Shown: positions 16,213-24,394 of the stretch, piece by piece | Layout of the letters: the number at the start of each line of letters is the position of its first letter | Numbering within the stretch: position 1 is the first letter of the stretch | Assembly: GCA_002069965.1 (NCBI GenBank) | Contig: MWCI01000016.1 | Span: 1 to 57,502, forward strand | Source of the DNA: Spirochaetes bacterium ADurb.Bin218 | Lineage (GTDB): Bacteria > Spirochaetota > UBA4802 > UBA5550 | DNA length: 57,502 bases | Direction of reading: 5' to 3' | Program-made: the position numbers and the translations under genes | The notes under the pieces: generated by a model | What the model was told of the DNA's origin: nothing | Database searches by the model: none | What the model saw: the letters and a program-made list of their open reading frames with translations, nothing else

Positions 16213-17883
16213 TTACCTGTTGCCTCTTGATATAAATTCTATCTCAGACTTAGAGAGAACTCTCTTTTGTCCTGATCTTATATTAACAACCTCAACCCTG
16301 TCTGTGCAGGAAAAGCATGGGTCAAGACTACCCACAATTATTGGAAAATCAGCAAACTGATCCCCAAGCAACATCTCTGGCACAGCCTGAAGATTTGGAT
16401 ACGTCGGGGCACGGACTCTCCATCTGTCGGGTCTGTTTTCCTCCCCTGTTATGACAAAGTGCACAGACTCACCACGTGGAGCCTCCACAACTGATATACC
16501 ATGTTTGAGCGCTGGTATCTCTTCATCAAGGGTAGTCAAAAGCTCTCCCTTTGGCATTTTATCAAGTATCTGACGGATAAGGCTCAAGGATTCATAGATC
16601 TCTAAAACACGGACCACCAGCGTCCCCCATACGTCACAGGTATCAACTACAGGGACGTTAAAATGGAGGTCGCTGTAGGCCGCATAAGGGTGATCTCTTC
16701 TGACATCGATATCAATGCCGCGAGCTCTTGCAACAGGACCAACAAGACTCCATTTAATTGCATCTTCTTTTGAAAGATAGCCGACTCCCTTTGTCCTCTT
16801 GTGCAAAGCTGTATCACCAATAATTGATTTATGTATTATTTTTACTTCCTCTTCTACCTTTGAACAGACTTTCAAAATGTCATCTGCAATCTCAGGAGTT
16901 ATATCCCTCCTGACCCCGCCTACTATGATCATCCCATAGGTCTTTCTGTTTCCTGTAATCCTTTCGCTAAGCCACATTATGTGCTCTCTGACTCGCCAGG
17001 ACTGCATAAAAACTGTATCAAAGCCTATGAGGTGACCTGCAACACCAAGCCACAGAAGATGCGAATGGAGTCTCTCTATTTCAAGGAGAAGGCTTCTTAT
17101 ATATTTTGCTCTCTCAGGGACAGGAATTCCCCCTGCCATTTCAACTGCCTGAGAGTATGCTGTCGCATGAACTGAACCACATATACCGCAAATTCTTTCT
17201 GCAATAAATGGTATTTCATTATAGCTTACCTGAGATTCGCAGAGCTTTTCTATACCTCTGTGAGTCATAAATCCGCGATAATCACAACCCTTTATGGTCT
17301 CACCATCTACATATACTGCAAAATGCTCAGGCTCATGCAAAGCTGTGTGGAATGGCCCCACTGGGATTACAGAACAGCCTTCTGGGCATTCGTCAAGCTG
17401 GTATGCAACATCCTCTGCAGAAGGAGGAACTAAATTATATGGGACTTCCTTCCTAAGGGGATATATGTCAGAGGGCCAATCATCTGCAACCACAAGTCTT
17501 TTTGGTTTTGGATGACCTTCAAATTTTAATCCAAGCAAATCCTGATATTCCCTTTCTGACCAGCCTGCCCCTGGAATATCTGGTGTAATTGAAGGCATCA
17601 CAGGATTACTTGCAGGCACAGCTGCCCTCAAATGAACTATGAAATTATCTCTATCAAAGCCAAAGGCGTGTATCATGCCGATATTGCCATCGCGAGCAAT
17701 ATTATCATAGCCTATGCCAACCAAATACCTTCCACCTTGAGCTACTACCTCTCGTGCTATTTCCCGGACACTATTAGCTTTTATGTCCACAAAAAGCCTT
17801 GTAGGTAGAGGGATCTCATGCCCTGTTATATTCTGGCCAAATTTATCTTTCAACACTTTTAAAAGTTTTTCCAATGAGTTCAT
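16213..17883 (-). CDS. Group 4 [NiFe] hydrogenase large subunit (HycE-like, NuoC/NuoD fusion)
   Basis: The 556-residue catalytic subunit fuses a NuoC-like N-terminal part (about 1-150, with GWSEREYQDLLGLKFEGHP) to the NuoD/HycE-like part. All four Ni ligands are present: C232 and C235 in RICGICGSVH, and C523 and C526 in DPCFSCTDR. The 27 residues after R529 form a C-terminal tail of the kind removed by a maturation endopeptidase once Ni is inserted, and such a protease is encoded two genes upstream. The fusion and the motifs are like formate-hydrogenlyase type hydrogenases (HycE). It should therefore produce or take up H2. A GAGAGG binding site precedes the ATG. Confidence 0.95.
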   Translation of the reverse strand: MNSLEKLLKVLKDKFGQNITGHEIPLPTRLFVDIKANSVREIAREVVAQGGRYLVGIGYDNIARDGNIGMIHAFGFDRDNFIVHLRAAVPASNPVMPSITPDIPGAGWSEREYQDLLGLKFEGHPKPKRLVVADDWPSDIYPLRKEVPYNLVPPSAEDVAYQLDECPEGCSVIPVGPFHTALHEPEHFAVYVDGETIKGCDYRGFMTHRGIEKLCESQVSYNEIPFIAERICGICGSVHATAYSQAVEMAGGIPVPERAKYIRSLLLEIERLHSHLLWLGVAGHLIGFDTVFMQSWRVREHIMWLSERITGNRKTYGMIIVGGVRRDITPEIADDILKVCSKVEEEVKIIHKSIIGDTALHKRTKGVGYLSKEDAIKWSLVGPVARARGIDIDVRRDHPYAAYSDLHFNVPVVDTCDVWGTLVVRVLEIYESLSLIRQILDKMPKGELLTTLDEEIPALKHGISVVEAPRGESVHFVITGEENRPDRWRVRAPTYPNLQAVPEMLLGDQFADFPIIVGSLDPCFSCTDRVEVVNIRSGQKRVLSKSEIEFISRGNR

Positions 17884-17912
17884 GTCTAACCTCTCACCTT
17901 ATTTTAGTTTCA

Positions 17913-19787
17913 TCACTTTTTAACATTCCCCCCTGTCCACCACAGGAAGTCTTTCAATGATGAGAACATACTCTTATCTGGATATCTATTTAGATTATTG
18001 AGTTCTGCATATCCGCATAGCCATGTAGGCACTTCCCTTTCCTTAGAATCGCCAGAGTCTCGCAGCATTTTTGCCAGAGCAAGTGCAATTAGCACTACTA
18101 CAAGAATTACTGCAGGAACTGCTGCAGATGAAACTATGCCTGCAACACCTGGAACGCTAAAGGCTACACCATTCATCGAAGAAAATATATGTTCACTTAA
18201 CTTTGTATTTTCAAAGGCTGCTGTAAGAGTTGATCTGCTTGCATTGTTAAACACTGTGATTATTACATTGTAATATACAAAGGGCAGCAATCCCTGAACT
18301 ATACACAGAAGTGTGAGTATTACCTTTGGAATTAACATCATAGCAGGGACTTCTTTTATATCCTTGCCAATAGTCCATTCTGTTCCAGTTGATGTAAAAC
18401 TCATACCAAAAAATTTAACATAACAGGATAGGGTTACTGCACTTGTAAAAAGTGCTATTATACCAAATATTGCCAGAAACATTACTTCACTTCCAGCAAG
18501 GACTGTTGATGATATAATTGTCCACTTGCTTGCAAATCCGCTAAAAGGTGGAACCCCTGCTATTGAGAGAGAAGCAATTCCTGCAATGACAGCAGATACT
18601 GGCATAAACTTAATAAGCCCGCCAAGTTTATTCAAATCCTTTGTCCCGGTTGTATACAATATACTTCCGCTAACAAGGAAGAGCAGTCCCTTAAACACTG
18701 CATGATTTATAACATGGTATAGAGCTCCTACTATTACAACAAGAGCAAGAAGCTTGAGGTAATCGCTCTCACTGTTTAAAAGCACAAGGGCTGAACCTGA
18801 TGCAAAGATTATATATCCAAGCTGTCCTATGGAGCTATAGGCAAGAAGTCTCTTTGCATCGCTTTGTTTCATTGACTGAACTGTTCCAACAAAAAGTGTT
18901 ACAACTCCAAAGGAAGCAATTACAACACCCCAGAAAAATCCGTCAAAATGAACGTTTTCTCCATGAGGTACCATCCAGAAGAATGTGCGCATTATGCCAT
19001 AGATACCAGTTTTAAGCATAACTCCAGAAAGCAGTGCACTTATTGGAGATGGAGCTATGGAGTGAGCATCTGGCAACCATAGTTGTCCAAAGGGGAACAT
19101 ACCAGCCTTAAATCCAAAGCCTACAAGGATCATTCCATAGACGACATATATAAAAGCCGGGGAGCTATTGCCAAGCTTTAATGTCACAGAGTGTAGAGAA
19201 TCCCCCATAGAGGAACCGCTTACAAAGAATGTTGCACCTACTATCAGAGCCCATGCAATTTCCATTAAAACAAGATATTTGTTTGCACCATAGACAACCC
19301 CCTTTTCCCTGAACTCAAACTTGATCAAGAAATAAGAGGCAATTGTCATAAGCTGCCAGCTGATGGTAAATCCTGTTGTAAGATCATCAACTGTTAAAAG
19401 AGCTATCATGCCAAGTATAAATATTGGCAGATTAAGGTAATATCCTCTGAGGCTATAATCATGATAATGATCCATATACTCAATTGAGTAAAAGGAACTC
19501 ATGACAGCCATGAAAGAAACAATTGCGATAAAAAAAGCGGAAAAGCTGTCCACAAGAAAATAAATACCAATAGGCCCCATGGTAATTAATACAGAATCTT
19601 GTGGAACAGCTTTAAAAATCACCGCAAAACTTATATGAAGGAGAAATATTGCAGCAACTGTTACCATTAAAAAGTTTATCCAGCCAGCAAGTTTTCTTCT
19701 TGAACCTGCAACAACAGAGGATATAACTGCTGAGGCAAGAAGTATAGCCATGGCGGTAAACAAGTTTCCGTAAATGTTCACGTTCAT
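17913..19787 (-). CDS. Antiporter-like membrane subunit of the hydrogenase (HyfB/HycC/NuoL-like)
   Basis: A 624-residue membrane protein with about 14-16 hydrophobic segments, of the proton-translocating NuoL/M/N/MrpA family. Recognisable blocks are MGPIGIYFLVDSFSAFF near residue 90, FGFKAGMFPFGQLWLPDAH near 225 (conserved Lys), YSSIGQLGYI near 315 and HVINHAVFKGLLFL near 355. It should couple H2 chemistry to ion movement. Only one antiporter-like subunit is present in the cluster. Its start overlaps the stop of the maturation-protease gene by four bases (ATGA). Confidence 0.92.
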   Translation of the reverse strand: MNVNIYGNLFTAMAILLASAVISSVVAGSRRKLAGWINFLMVTVAAIFLLHISFAVIFKAVPQDSVLITMGPIGIYFLVDSFSAFFIAIVSFMAVMSSFYSIEYMDHYHDYSLRGYYLNLPIFILGMIALLTVDDLTTGFTISWQLMTIASYFLIKFEFREKGVVYGANKYLVLMEIAWALIVGATFFVSGSSMGDSLHSVTLKLGNSSPAFIYVVYGMILVGFGFKAGMFPFGQLWLPDAHSIAPSPISALLSGVMLKTGIYGIMRTFFWMVPHGENVHFDGFFWGVVIASFGVVTLFVGTVQSMKQSDAKRLLAYSSIGQLGYIIFASGSALVLLNSESDYLKLLALVVIVGALYHVINHAVFKGLLFLVSGSILYTTGTKDLNKLGGLIKFMPVSAVIAGIASLSIAGVPPFSGFASKWTIISSTVLAGSEVMFLAIFGIIALFTSAVTLSCYVKFFGMSFTSTGTEWTIGKDIKEVPAMMLIPKVILTLLCIVQGLLPFVYYNVIITVFNNASRSTLTAAFENTKLSEHIFSSMNGVAFSVPGVAGIVSSAAVPAVILVVVLIALALAKMLRDSGDSKEREVPTWLCGYAELNNLNRYPDKSMFSSLKDFLWWTGGNVKK

Positions 19788-20284
19788 TTAGAAACTCCTT
19801 TATTACAATTTAAAGCATCTATTATCAAATTTATCAACATATCAGCGCTTTCCCTTACAGGAGTTGATAGCTCAGCGCCAAAATCAACATTATCAACAAC
19901 AACTCCGAGCAAATAGGTTTCCTTATTGTGCTCTCTAAAAATACTGCCAGACATCTTAAGAGCTAATTTGTGAGTTGAGAGAGTTCCTCCAAGCTCATCA
20001 AATTCATCTTCAAGTTTTCCAAATACTACTGAACCTACTTCCGCATCTGTTTTCACCGCATCTATAATCAAGATGTTTTTAAAATCAGATTCCGCAATTT
20101 TGAAAACATAGGCTTCAATAATATCCTCAACATTAAAGATAGCGCTTTTGTTATCTGCTATTTTTTTAACAGACTCAATAATGTAGAGACCAACTGCATC
20201 ATCACTTTTGAGGTAATTCCCCATACCAACAAGGCAGCAGTTATCTCTTACCACTTCTCTTATGTCAGACAGAATTGAGCTCAT
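19784..20284 (-). CDS. Hydrogenase maturation endopeptidase (HycI/HyaD family)
   Basis: A 166-residue protein of the Ni-dependent hydrogenase maturation protease family, which trims the C-terminal tail of the large subunit after metal insertion. The N-terminal GMGNYLKSDDAVGLYI is the family signature (GxGNxLxxDDxxG), with ILIIDAVKTDAEVGSV and LSTHKLALKM providing the other Ni-sensing positions (Asp and His). The gene overlaps both neighbours (1 and 4 bases) and its substrate is very likely the large subunit encoded at 16213-17883. Confidence 0.9.
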   Translation of the reverse strand: MSSILSDIREVVRDNCCLVGMGNYLKSDDAVGLYIIESVKKIADNKSAIFNVEDIIEAYVFKIAESDFKNILIIDAVKTDAEVGSVVFGKLEDEFDELGGTLSTHKLALKMSGSIFREHNKETYLLGVVVDNVDFGAELSTPVRESADMLINLIIDALNCNKGVSK

Positions 20285-21126
20285 CAGATTTCTTCACCCA
20301 AAGTTTTAATCTGTTTATAAGTATAAACAGGACCATCAGTGCACACAAGGGTTCTACCTATTGCACAATGCTGACACTTGCCTATCCCGCATTTCATGTG
20401 TCGCTCAAGAGTTGAAATTATACAGTCATCCTTAAGTCCTCTCTTCATGAGGTCATTTATAACTGAATTAAACATAACAGGAGGACCACAGACAAAAGCT
20501 ACAGTATTTTCCACAGGAATATTAGCCTTGTCTATGAGGCTGTTGACAAAGCCAGTATGTCCTGTCCATCCATCTGTTGGCTGATCCACTGTTACATAAC
20601 ACTCAAACCCAGGGATCTTAAGCCATTCCTCAATGTTATACTGATACATTAAATCCTTTGGAGTTCTTGCTCCAAGTAAAACAATAATCCTTCCAAACTC
20701 ATTTCTATGCTGCAGAGCATGGACAATGGAGGAGCGCAAAGGTATAAGTCCAATACCACCTGCAACATATATTATGTTTTTACCCTTTATCTCTTCAAAG
20801 GGGAATCCATTGCCAAAAGGTCCTCTTATACCAACTTTGTCTCCAACTTGAAGAGCATGCAAAGCGTCAGTTACCTTACCCACTCTCCTTACAGAGAGAT
20901 GAAATCTGTCATTTTCGGGGCTTGGCGGAAGTGATATTGCAGATTCACCAGCACCAAAGACTGTAAGCATAACAAACTGACCTGATTTTATCTTAAAGTT
21001 TTTTTCCACTTCTGGGTTATCAAACTTAAGATAAAAAGTCTTTACATCCTGAATCTCATCCTTAATTTCTTCTATGGTTGCTATTTCAGGAACAGTTACT
21101 ATTTTGCCATCTACTATATTATTCAT
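20284..21126 (-). CDS. FAD/NAD(P)H-binding electron-transfer subunit (HydG/AsrB-like)
   Basis: A ferredoxin-reductase type protein like the gamma subunit of archaeal sulfhydrogenase (HydG) and AsrB. An FAD-binding barrel (about residues 1-100; FVMLTVFGAGESAISL) is followed by an NAD(P)-binding fold (IIYVAGGIGLIPLRSS, VAFVCGPPVM) and a C-terminal [2Fe-2S] motif CGIGKCQHCAIG...VC. It would exchange electrons between NAD(P)H and the hydrogenase module. GTG, ATG and ATG starts lie at 21135, 21132 and 21126; AGGTGA is best spaced for the last, which I use. It directly follows the HydB-like gene, its usual partner. Confidence 0.88.
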   Translation of the reverse strand: MNNIVDGKIVTVPEIATIEEIKDEIQDVKTFYLKFDNPEVEKNFKIKSGQFVMLTVFGAGESAISLPPSPENDRFHLSVRRVGKVTDALHALQVGDKVGIRGPFGNGFPFEEIKGKNIIYVAGGIGLIPLRSSIVHALQHRNEFGRIIVLLGARTPKDLMYQYNIEEWLKIPGFECYVTVDQPTDGWTGHTGFVNSLIDKANIPVENTVAFVCGPPVMFNSVINDLMKRGLKDDCIISTLERHMKCGIGKCQHCAIGRTLVCTDGPVYTYKQIKTLGEEI

Positions 21127-21135
21127 AGCCATCAC

Positions 21136-22191
21136 CTACTCTGTTATTTCTCTTCTGATGTATGTGACAACATTTGGCAGACCTATATCACCAGGGCAAA
21201 CCCACTGACATCTGCCGCAACCCACACATCCTGGCCTCAAATATTTCTTTGATTGAGAATAAGAAAGCTTGCAGAAAAATCTTTTGTTTCTTCTATCCTC
21301 AACAGGATGGCGTGGATTGTGATCACCTGCCATCTTTGTATATCCCTCAAAGGAACAGGAATCCCATGTCCTTAACCTATCTGTTGTGCCATCAAATCTA
21401 TTGTGATCCTCAACATTAAAGCAGGAGCATGTAGGGCATACAAAGGTGCAGGCTCCACATTCAAAGCACTGCTTGCCTATATACTCCCATACATCTTCCT
21501 TTATAAAACCAGTAGTAATTCTATTCATTACTCTGGAAATCCATGCCTTATTATCTGTAGCAATGCTTTCAAAAAGCGATATGGACTTATCATTTGCTTT
21601 CTTCTTCATCTCAGCATAAGATGGATCTGCAGATTTCAGCCCGAGCCTCTGGACTAATTCCTTACCCTTATCACTTCCAGCCTCCACAAGATAATAATCT
21701 CCAAGGAGTGTAAGGTTTAGATCATATCCCTCATCTGCAAAGGGACCACTATCTGTGCACACACAAAAGCATTGCTTAAAAGGAGCTATACAGTTTTGAG
21801 AAACAATAAACATCCTCTTTCTGTGCTCCCTGTAAATCTCATCAACAAACTCCTGCCCCAAAAAGAATCTATCAAGGACAATAAGCCCTGTGAGATCACA
21901 TGGTCTTATGCCAAAAATAGCCTTACTTCTGTTATCAAGAATTGCCTCAATCTCAGCTTTTTTTGCACTGCGATCGTATTTATATTTCATTATCCTCTCA
22001 ATCTGAGGAAAAACAACATGCTTTGGAGGAATTGCAGGGATCTCTGCAGAAAGACTGATCTCAGAGGAATCATTCACTCTGTCAAAGAAAACCTGCCCTG
22101 TCCCTTTATCTACAACAGGTCCAAAGAGCTCATAGTTTTTTGCAAGCTCCTCGGCTATTTTCATAACATTTTCTTTTTCTATAAGATACAT
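21136..22191 (-). CDS. Iron-sulfur electron-transfer subunit (HydB/AsrA-like)
   Basis: The 351-residue protein matches the beta subunit of sulfhydrogenase (HydB) and anaerobic sulfite reductase A. The N-terminal half has FGIRPCDLTGLIVLDRFF and a CIAPFKQCFCVCTD cysteine group; the C-terminal half has two [4Fe-4S] motifs, CFECGACTFVCPTC and CVGCGRCQWVCP. It is expected to bridge the flavin subunit and the rest of the complex. It starts 3 bases after the molybdopterin-subunit stop. Identification is by motif order and gene pairing with the HydG-like gene. Confidence 0.88.
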   Translation of the reverse strand: MYLIEKENVMKIAEELAKNYELFGPVVDKGTGQVFFDRVNDSSEISLSAEIPAIPPKHVVFPQIERIMKYKYDRSAKKAEIEAILDNRSKAIFGIRPCDLTGLIVLDRFFLGQEFVDEIYREHRKRMFIVSQNCIAPFKQCFCVCTDSGPFADEGYDLNLTLLGDYYLVEAGSDKGKELVQRLGLKSADPSYAEMKKKANDKSISLFESIATDNKAWISRVMNRITTGFIKEDVWEYIGKQCFECGACTFVCPTCSCFNVEDHNRFDGTTDRLRTWDSCSFEGYTKMAGDHNPRHPVEDRRNKRFFCKLSYSQSKKYLRPGCVGCGRCQWVCPGDIGLPNVVTYIRREITE

Positions 22192-22194
22192 AAG

Positions 22195-24204
22195 CTATAC
22201 CCTCTCTATCCTAACTGGAATAGTTGCATCTAACCCCATGTCACTTTTATCACTATGACCAAGGAGAAAATCTGTAATCATCTCTTTGATAAAATAAGGG
22301 ACGTAAGCTGTTCCAGGCTTAACATCTTCTGAAATCTTAACGCTTACATTCATGGAACCCTTATCTGAAGAAATCTTCACAGTCCAGTGCTCTCTCACCT
22401 GAAGCTTCTTTGCATCTTCGCTGTTTATCTCAATGAATCCCTTAGGATAGACAAGAAGAGTTGCATTGTATTCTCTCTTAGGAATATAGCTCTTCTTCAT
22501 GATATTATTTTGATGCCAGAAATACTCCCCTCTTCCAGGTATAAGTAAAAATGGGAAGGCTTCACTTACATTAACAGCAGGGAATGTTCCAGAAACCTTT
22601 GCAAAGGAGAGAGCTGTTCCTGACTTGAGCAAAAAGCTTTTGCATCCATTGGGATATTCACTGTTGCATGGCCACTGAATTCCTGTGGAGTTTATTAATT
22701 TATCATAAGAAAGTCCTGAGTATGATGGAGTGAGAGAAGCTATTTCTTTGAAAACATCCTCAGAGGAATTATAGCTCCATTTAACCCCAGACTTTGCAGC
22801 AATCATCGAAAAGAGTTCCCTTACACTAAGTACACCATTAAAGGCTTGAATTCTCTTTTGAGAGATCTGAACTCTTCTCTCTGTGTTTGTATATGTCCCA
22901 TCATCCTCAATCAGTGCAGCAATAGGGAATACAACATCTGCATGATTTACAAAGGGATTGTCATAGGAGCCAAAATATACTACAAAATCAAGGTTTGCAA
23001 TTTCCTTTTCATATTTAACAATTCCCTCGTCATGTTCTGCTACAAAGAGTACTTTGAGATCCTTATTTTTATTTTCAAGTAACTGGTAAACATCATTGCC
23101 AACTTCTGCTGGCAATTGCACCTGCCATGCCTTTTCAAATTTAGATCTCACTGCACCATCACTATAGCTTTGAAATCCTGTAAGCAAATCAGGAGCAACA
23201 CCCATATCGTATCCCCCCTGAAGATTTGCAAGGCCAGTGATAGAATTAAGACCGCAATTTTCCTTTCCAACTTTCCCTGCAATTAAAAATAGATTAGCAA
23301 TATAGCTCACAGTATCTTCGTCAGCTCCAGAAATGCCAGTAGACCAGAAAGCCATAGCAGATTCACTTCCACAGAGTTCCTTAGCCACAGAGTCAATATC
23401 ATCCAGAGAAATTCCTGTAGAACCAATTGCCTCTGCCATGTTAATTGCTGCAAGAGAAGATGCAAAGTCATTGAAACCTGCCATAGAAGATGCAGAATTT
23501 TTATCCATGTAGCCCTTTTCAATTGCAACTTTTGCGATGAGTGCTATTGTGAGCTTCAATGTCCCAGGTCTGCATTGCAGATGCAAATTAGAAAGTTTCG
23601 CCATCTGAGTTTTTCTACTTCCCAAAGTTACAACCTTTGTTCCTGCCATCTGCGCCTTGTGGATCTCACTGCCTATTATGGGATTTATCCGTGTGAGATC
23701 AGAGCCTATGACCATTATAAATTTTGTCTTTTCTATTTGTTCAAGGGAGCCAGTCATCGCCGGAAATCCGGTTACCTTAGATAAAACATTAAGGCTTCCC
23801 CTATGCCCTGACTCTGAATCAAGTGTGATATTATTTGTTTTAAAAACAGAACGTGCCAGTTTCATGAAGAGATAGTTATTCTCATTGGACCACCTTGGCG
23901 CTCCTAAAAAGCCAATAGCCTTTGCTGAGCTGCCCATGTATGGTGAGAGCTTTTCCATCATGAAGTTAACTGCCTCTTCATAAGTCACATTCTTAAAAGA
24001 GCCATCAACTTTAATCATGGGAGAGGATATCCTCTGATCTGTCATTAACCACTCATGGATATGCCACCCCCTGACACAAAGCCGACCCTTACTAACCGGA
24101 TGATTGCGAGATGAGTATACTCCCGTAATCTTGCCATCAGAAATCCTGAGGTAGTTTCCACATCCGGTTCCACAGAAATTACATACTCCAGACTTATAAT
24201 CCAT
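22195..24204 (-). CDS. Molybdopterin oxidoreductase-family subunit (formate dehydrogenase/NuoG-like) lacking the Mo-ligating Cys/Sec
   Basis: The 669-residue protein has the standard order of the formate dehydrogenase/NuoG superfamily: N-terminal [4Fe-4S] motif with C8, C11, C15 and C43 (CNFCGTGC...GRLC), molybdopterin domains, and a C-terminal dinucleotide-binding barrel (from about 555: FPFLLIPGRGEYFWHQNN). The segment where formate dehydrogenases carry Cys or selenocysteine reads NITLDSESGHRGSLNV (residues 125-140), with no Cys and no in-frame TGA. Direct formate oxidation is therefore doubtful; an electron-relay or altered catalytic role is possible. It is first in the hydrogenase unit, with AGGGG 6 bases before the ATG, after a strong promoter and a structured leader. 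Confidence 0.85.
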   Translation of the reverse strand: MDYKSGVCNFCGTGCGNYLRISDGKITGVYSSRNHPVSKGRLCVRGWHIHEWLMTDQRISSPMIKVDGSFKNVTYEEAVNFMMEKLSPYMGSSAKAIGFLGAPRWSNENNYLFMKLARSVFKTNNITLDSESGHRGSLNVLSKVTGFPAMTGSLEQIEKTKFIMVIGSDLTRINPIIGSEIHKAQMAGTKVVTLGSRKTQMAKLSNLHLQCRPGTLKLTIALIAKVAIEKGYMDKNSASSMAGFNDFASSLAAINMAEAIGSTGISLDDIDSVAKELCGSESAMAFWSTGISGADEDTVSYIANLFLIAGKVGKENCGLNSITGLANLQGGYDMGVAPDLLTGFQSYSDGAVRSKFEKAWQVQLPAEVGNDVYQLLENKNKDLKVLFVAEHDEGIVKYEKEIANLDFVVYFGSYDNPFVNHADVVFPIAALIEDDGTYTNTERRVQISQKRIQAFNGVLSVRELFSMIAAKSGVKWSYNSSEDVFKEIASLTPSYSGLSYDKLINSTGIQWPCNSEYPNGCKSFLLKSGTALSFAKVSGTFPAVNVSEAFPFLLIPGRGEYFWHQNNIMKKSYIPKREYNATLLVYPKGFIEINSEDAKKLQVREHWTVKISSDKGSMNVSVKISEDVKPGTAYVPYFIKEMITDFLLGHSDKSDMGLDATIPVRIERV

Positions 24205-24233
24205 ATCTAACCCCTAAGCCAGTATTGTTTTCC

Positions 24234-24281
24234 ATGGAGTCACGGTTTATAAAAAGTGCTCGGCACCCAAAACCGCTCCAT
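24234..24281 (-). ncRNA. Structured leader hairpin of the hydrogenase operon
   Basis: On the minus strand three nested helices can form: ATGGAG with CTCCAT, CGGTTT with AAACCG, and GTGC with GCAC around a CGA loop, separated by small internal loops. There is no T run after it, so it is not a simple terminator. It lies between the promoter at 24311-24339 and the first gene. I do not recognise it as a named riboswitch class; a cofactor-sensing or mRNA-stabilising element is possible. Confidence 0.5.
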
Positions 24282-24310
24282 CCACCTAAGTAACAGCAAT
24301 GTCTGATGGG

Positions 24311-24339
24311 AATATAGGCTAAATGAAGGTCAATGTAAA
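24311..24339 (-). promoter_or_regulatory. Promoter of the hydrogenase operon
   Basis: On the minus strand TTTACA (24339-24334), a 17-base spacer and TATATT (24316-24311). Each box matches five of six consensus bases. It would give a leader of about 100 bases before the molybdopterin-subunit gene. Confidence 0.68.
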
Positions 24340-24365
24340 TAGGGGAAAAAACTTTTTACACTTAG

Positions 24366-24377
24366 GGGGAATTCCCC
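24366..24377. promoter_or_regulatory. Palindrome GGGGAATTCCCC, candidate activator site
   Basis: This 12-base perfect palindrome is centred about 67 bases upstream of the likely start of the hydrogenase transcript, a usual position for activator binding. It also lies just after the stop of the gene for a LuxR-type fusion regulator. Confidence 0.42.
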
Positions 24378-24394
24378 TATAAAATTGTGGTATC

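Noticed and set aside
22195-24204. Selenocysteine codon in the molybdopterin subunit
   Set aside because: No in-frame TGA exists in the frame and no SECIS-like hairpin follows the active-site position.
24234-24281. Molybdenum cofactor riboswitch before the molybdopterin subunit
   Set aside because: A structured leader is present, but I could not match its loops to the Moco motif as I know it, so only an unnamed structure is reported.
24282-24365. Sigma54 (-24/-12) promoter for the hydrogenase operon
   Set aside because: No GG-N10-GC pair with the TGGCAC/TTGC context was found; a sigma70-type promoter fits well.
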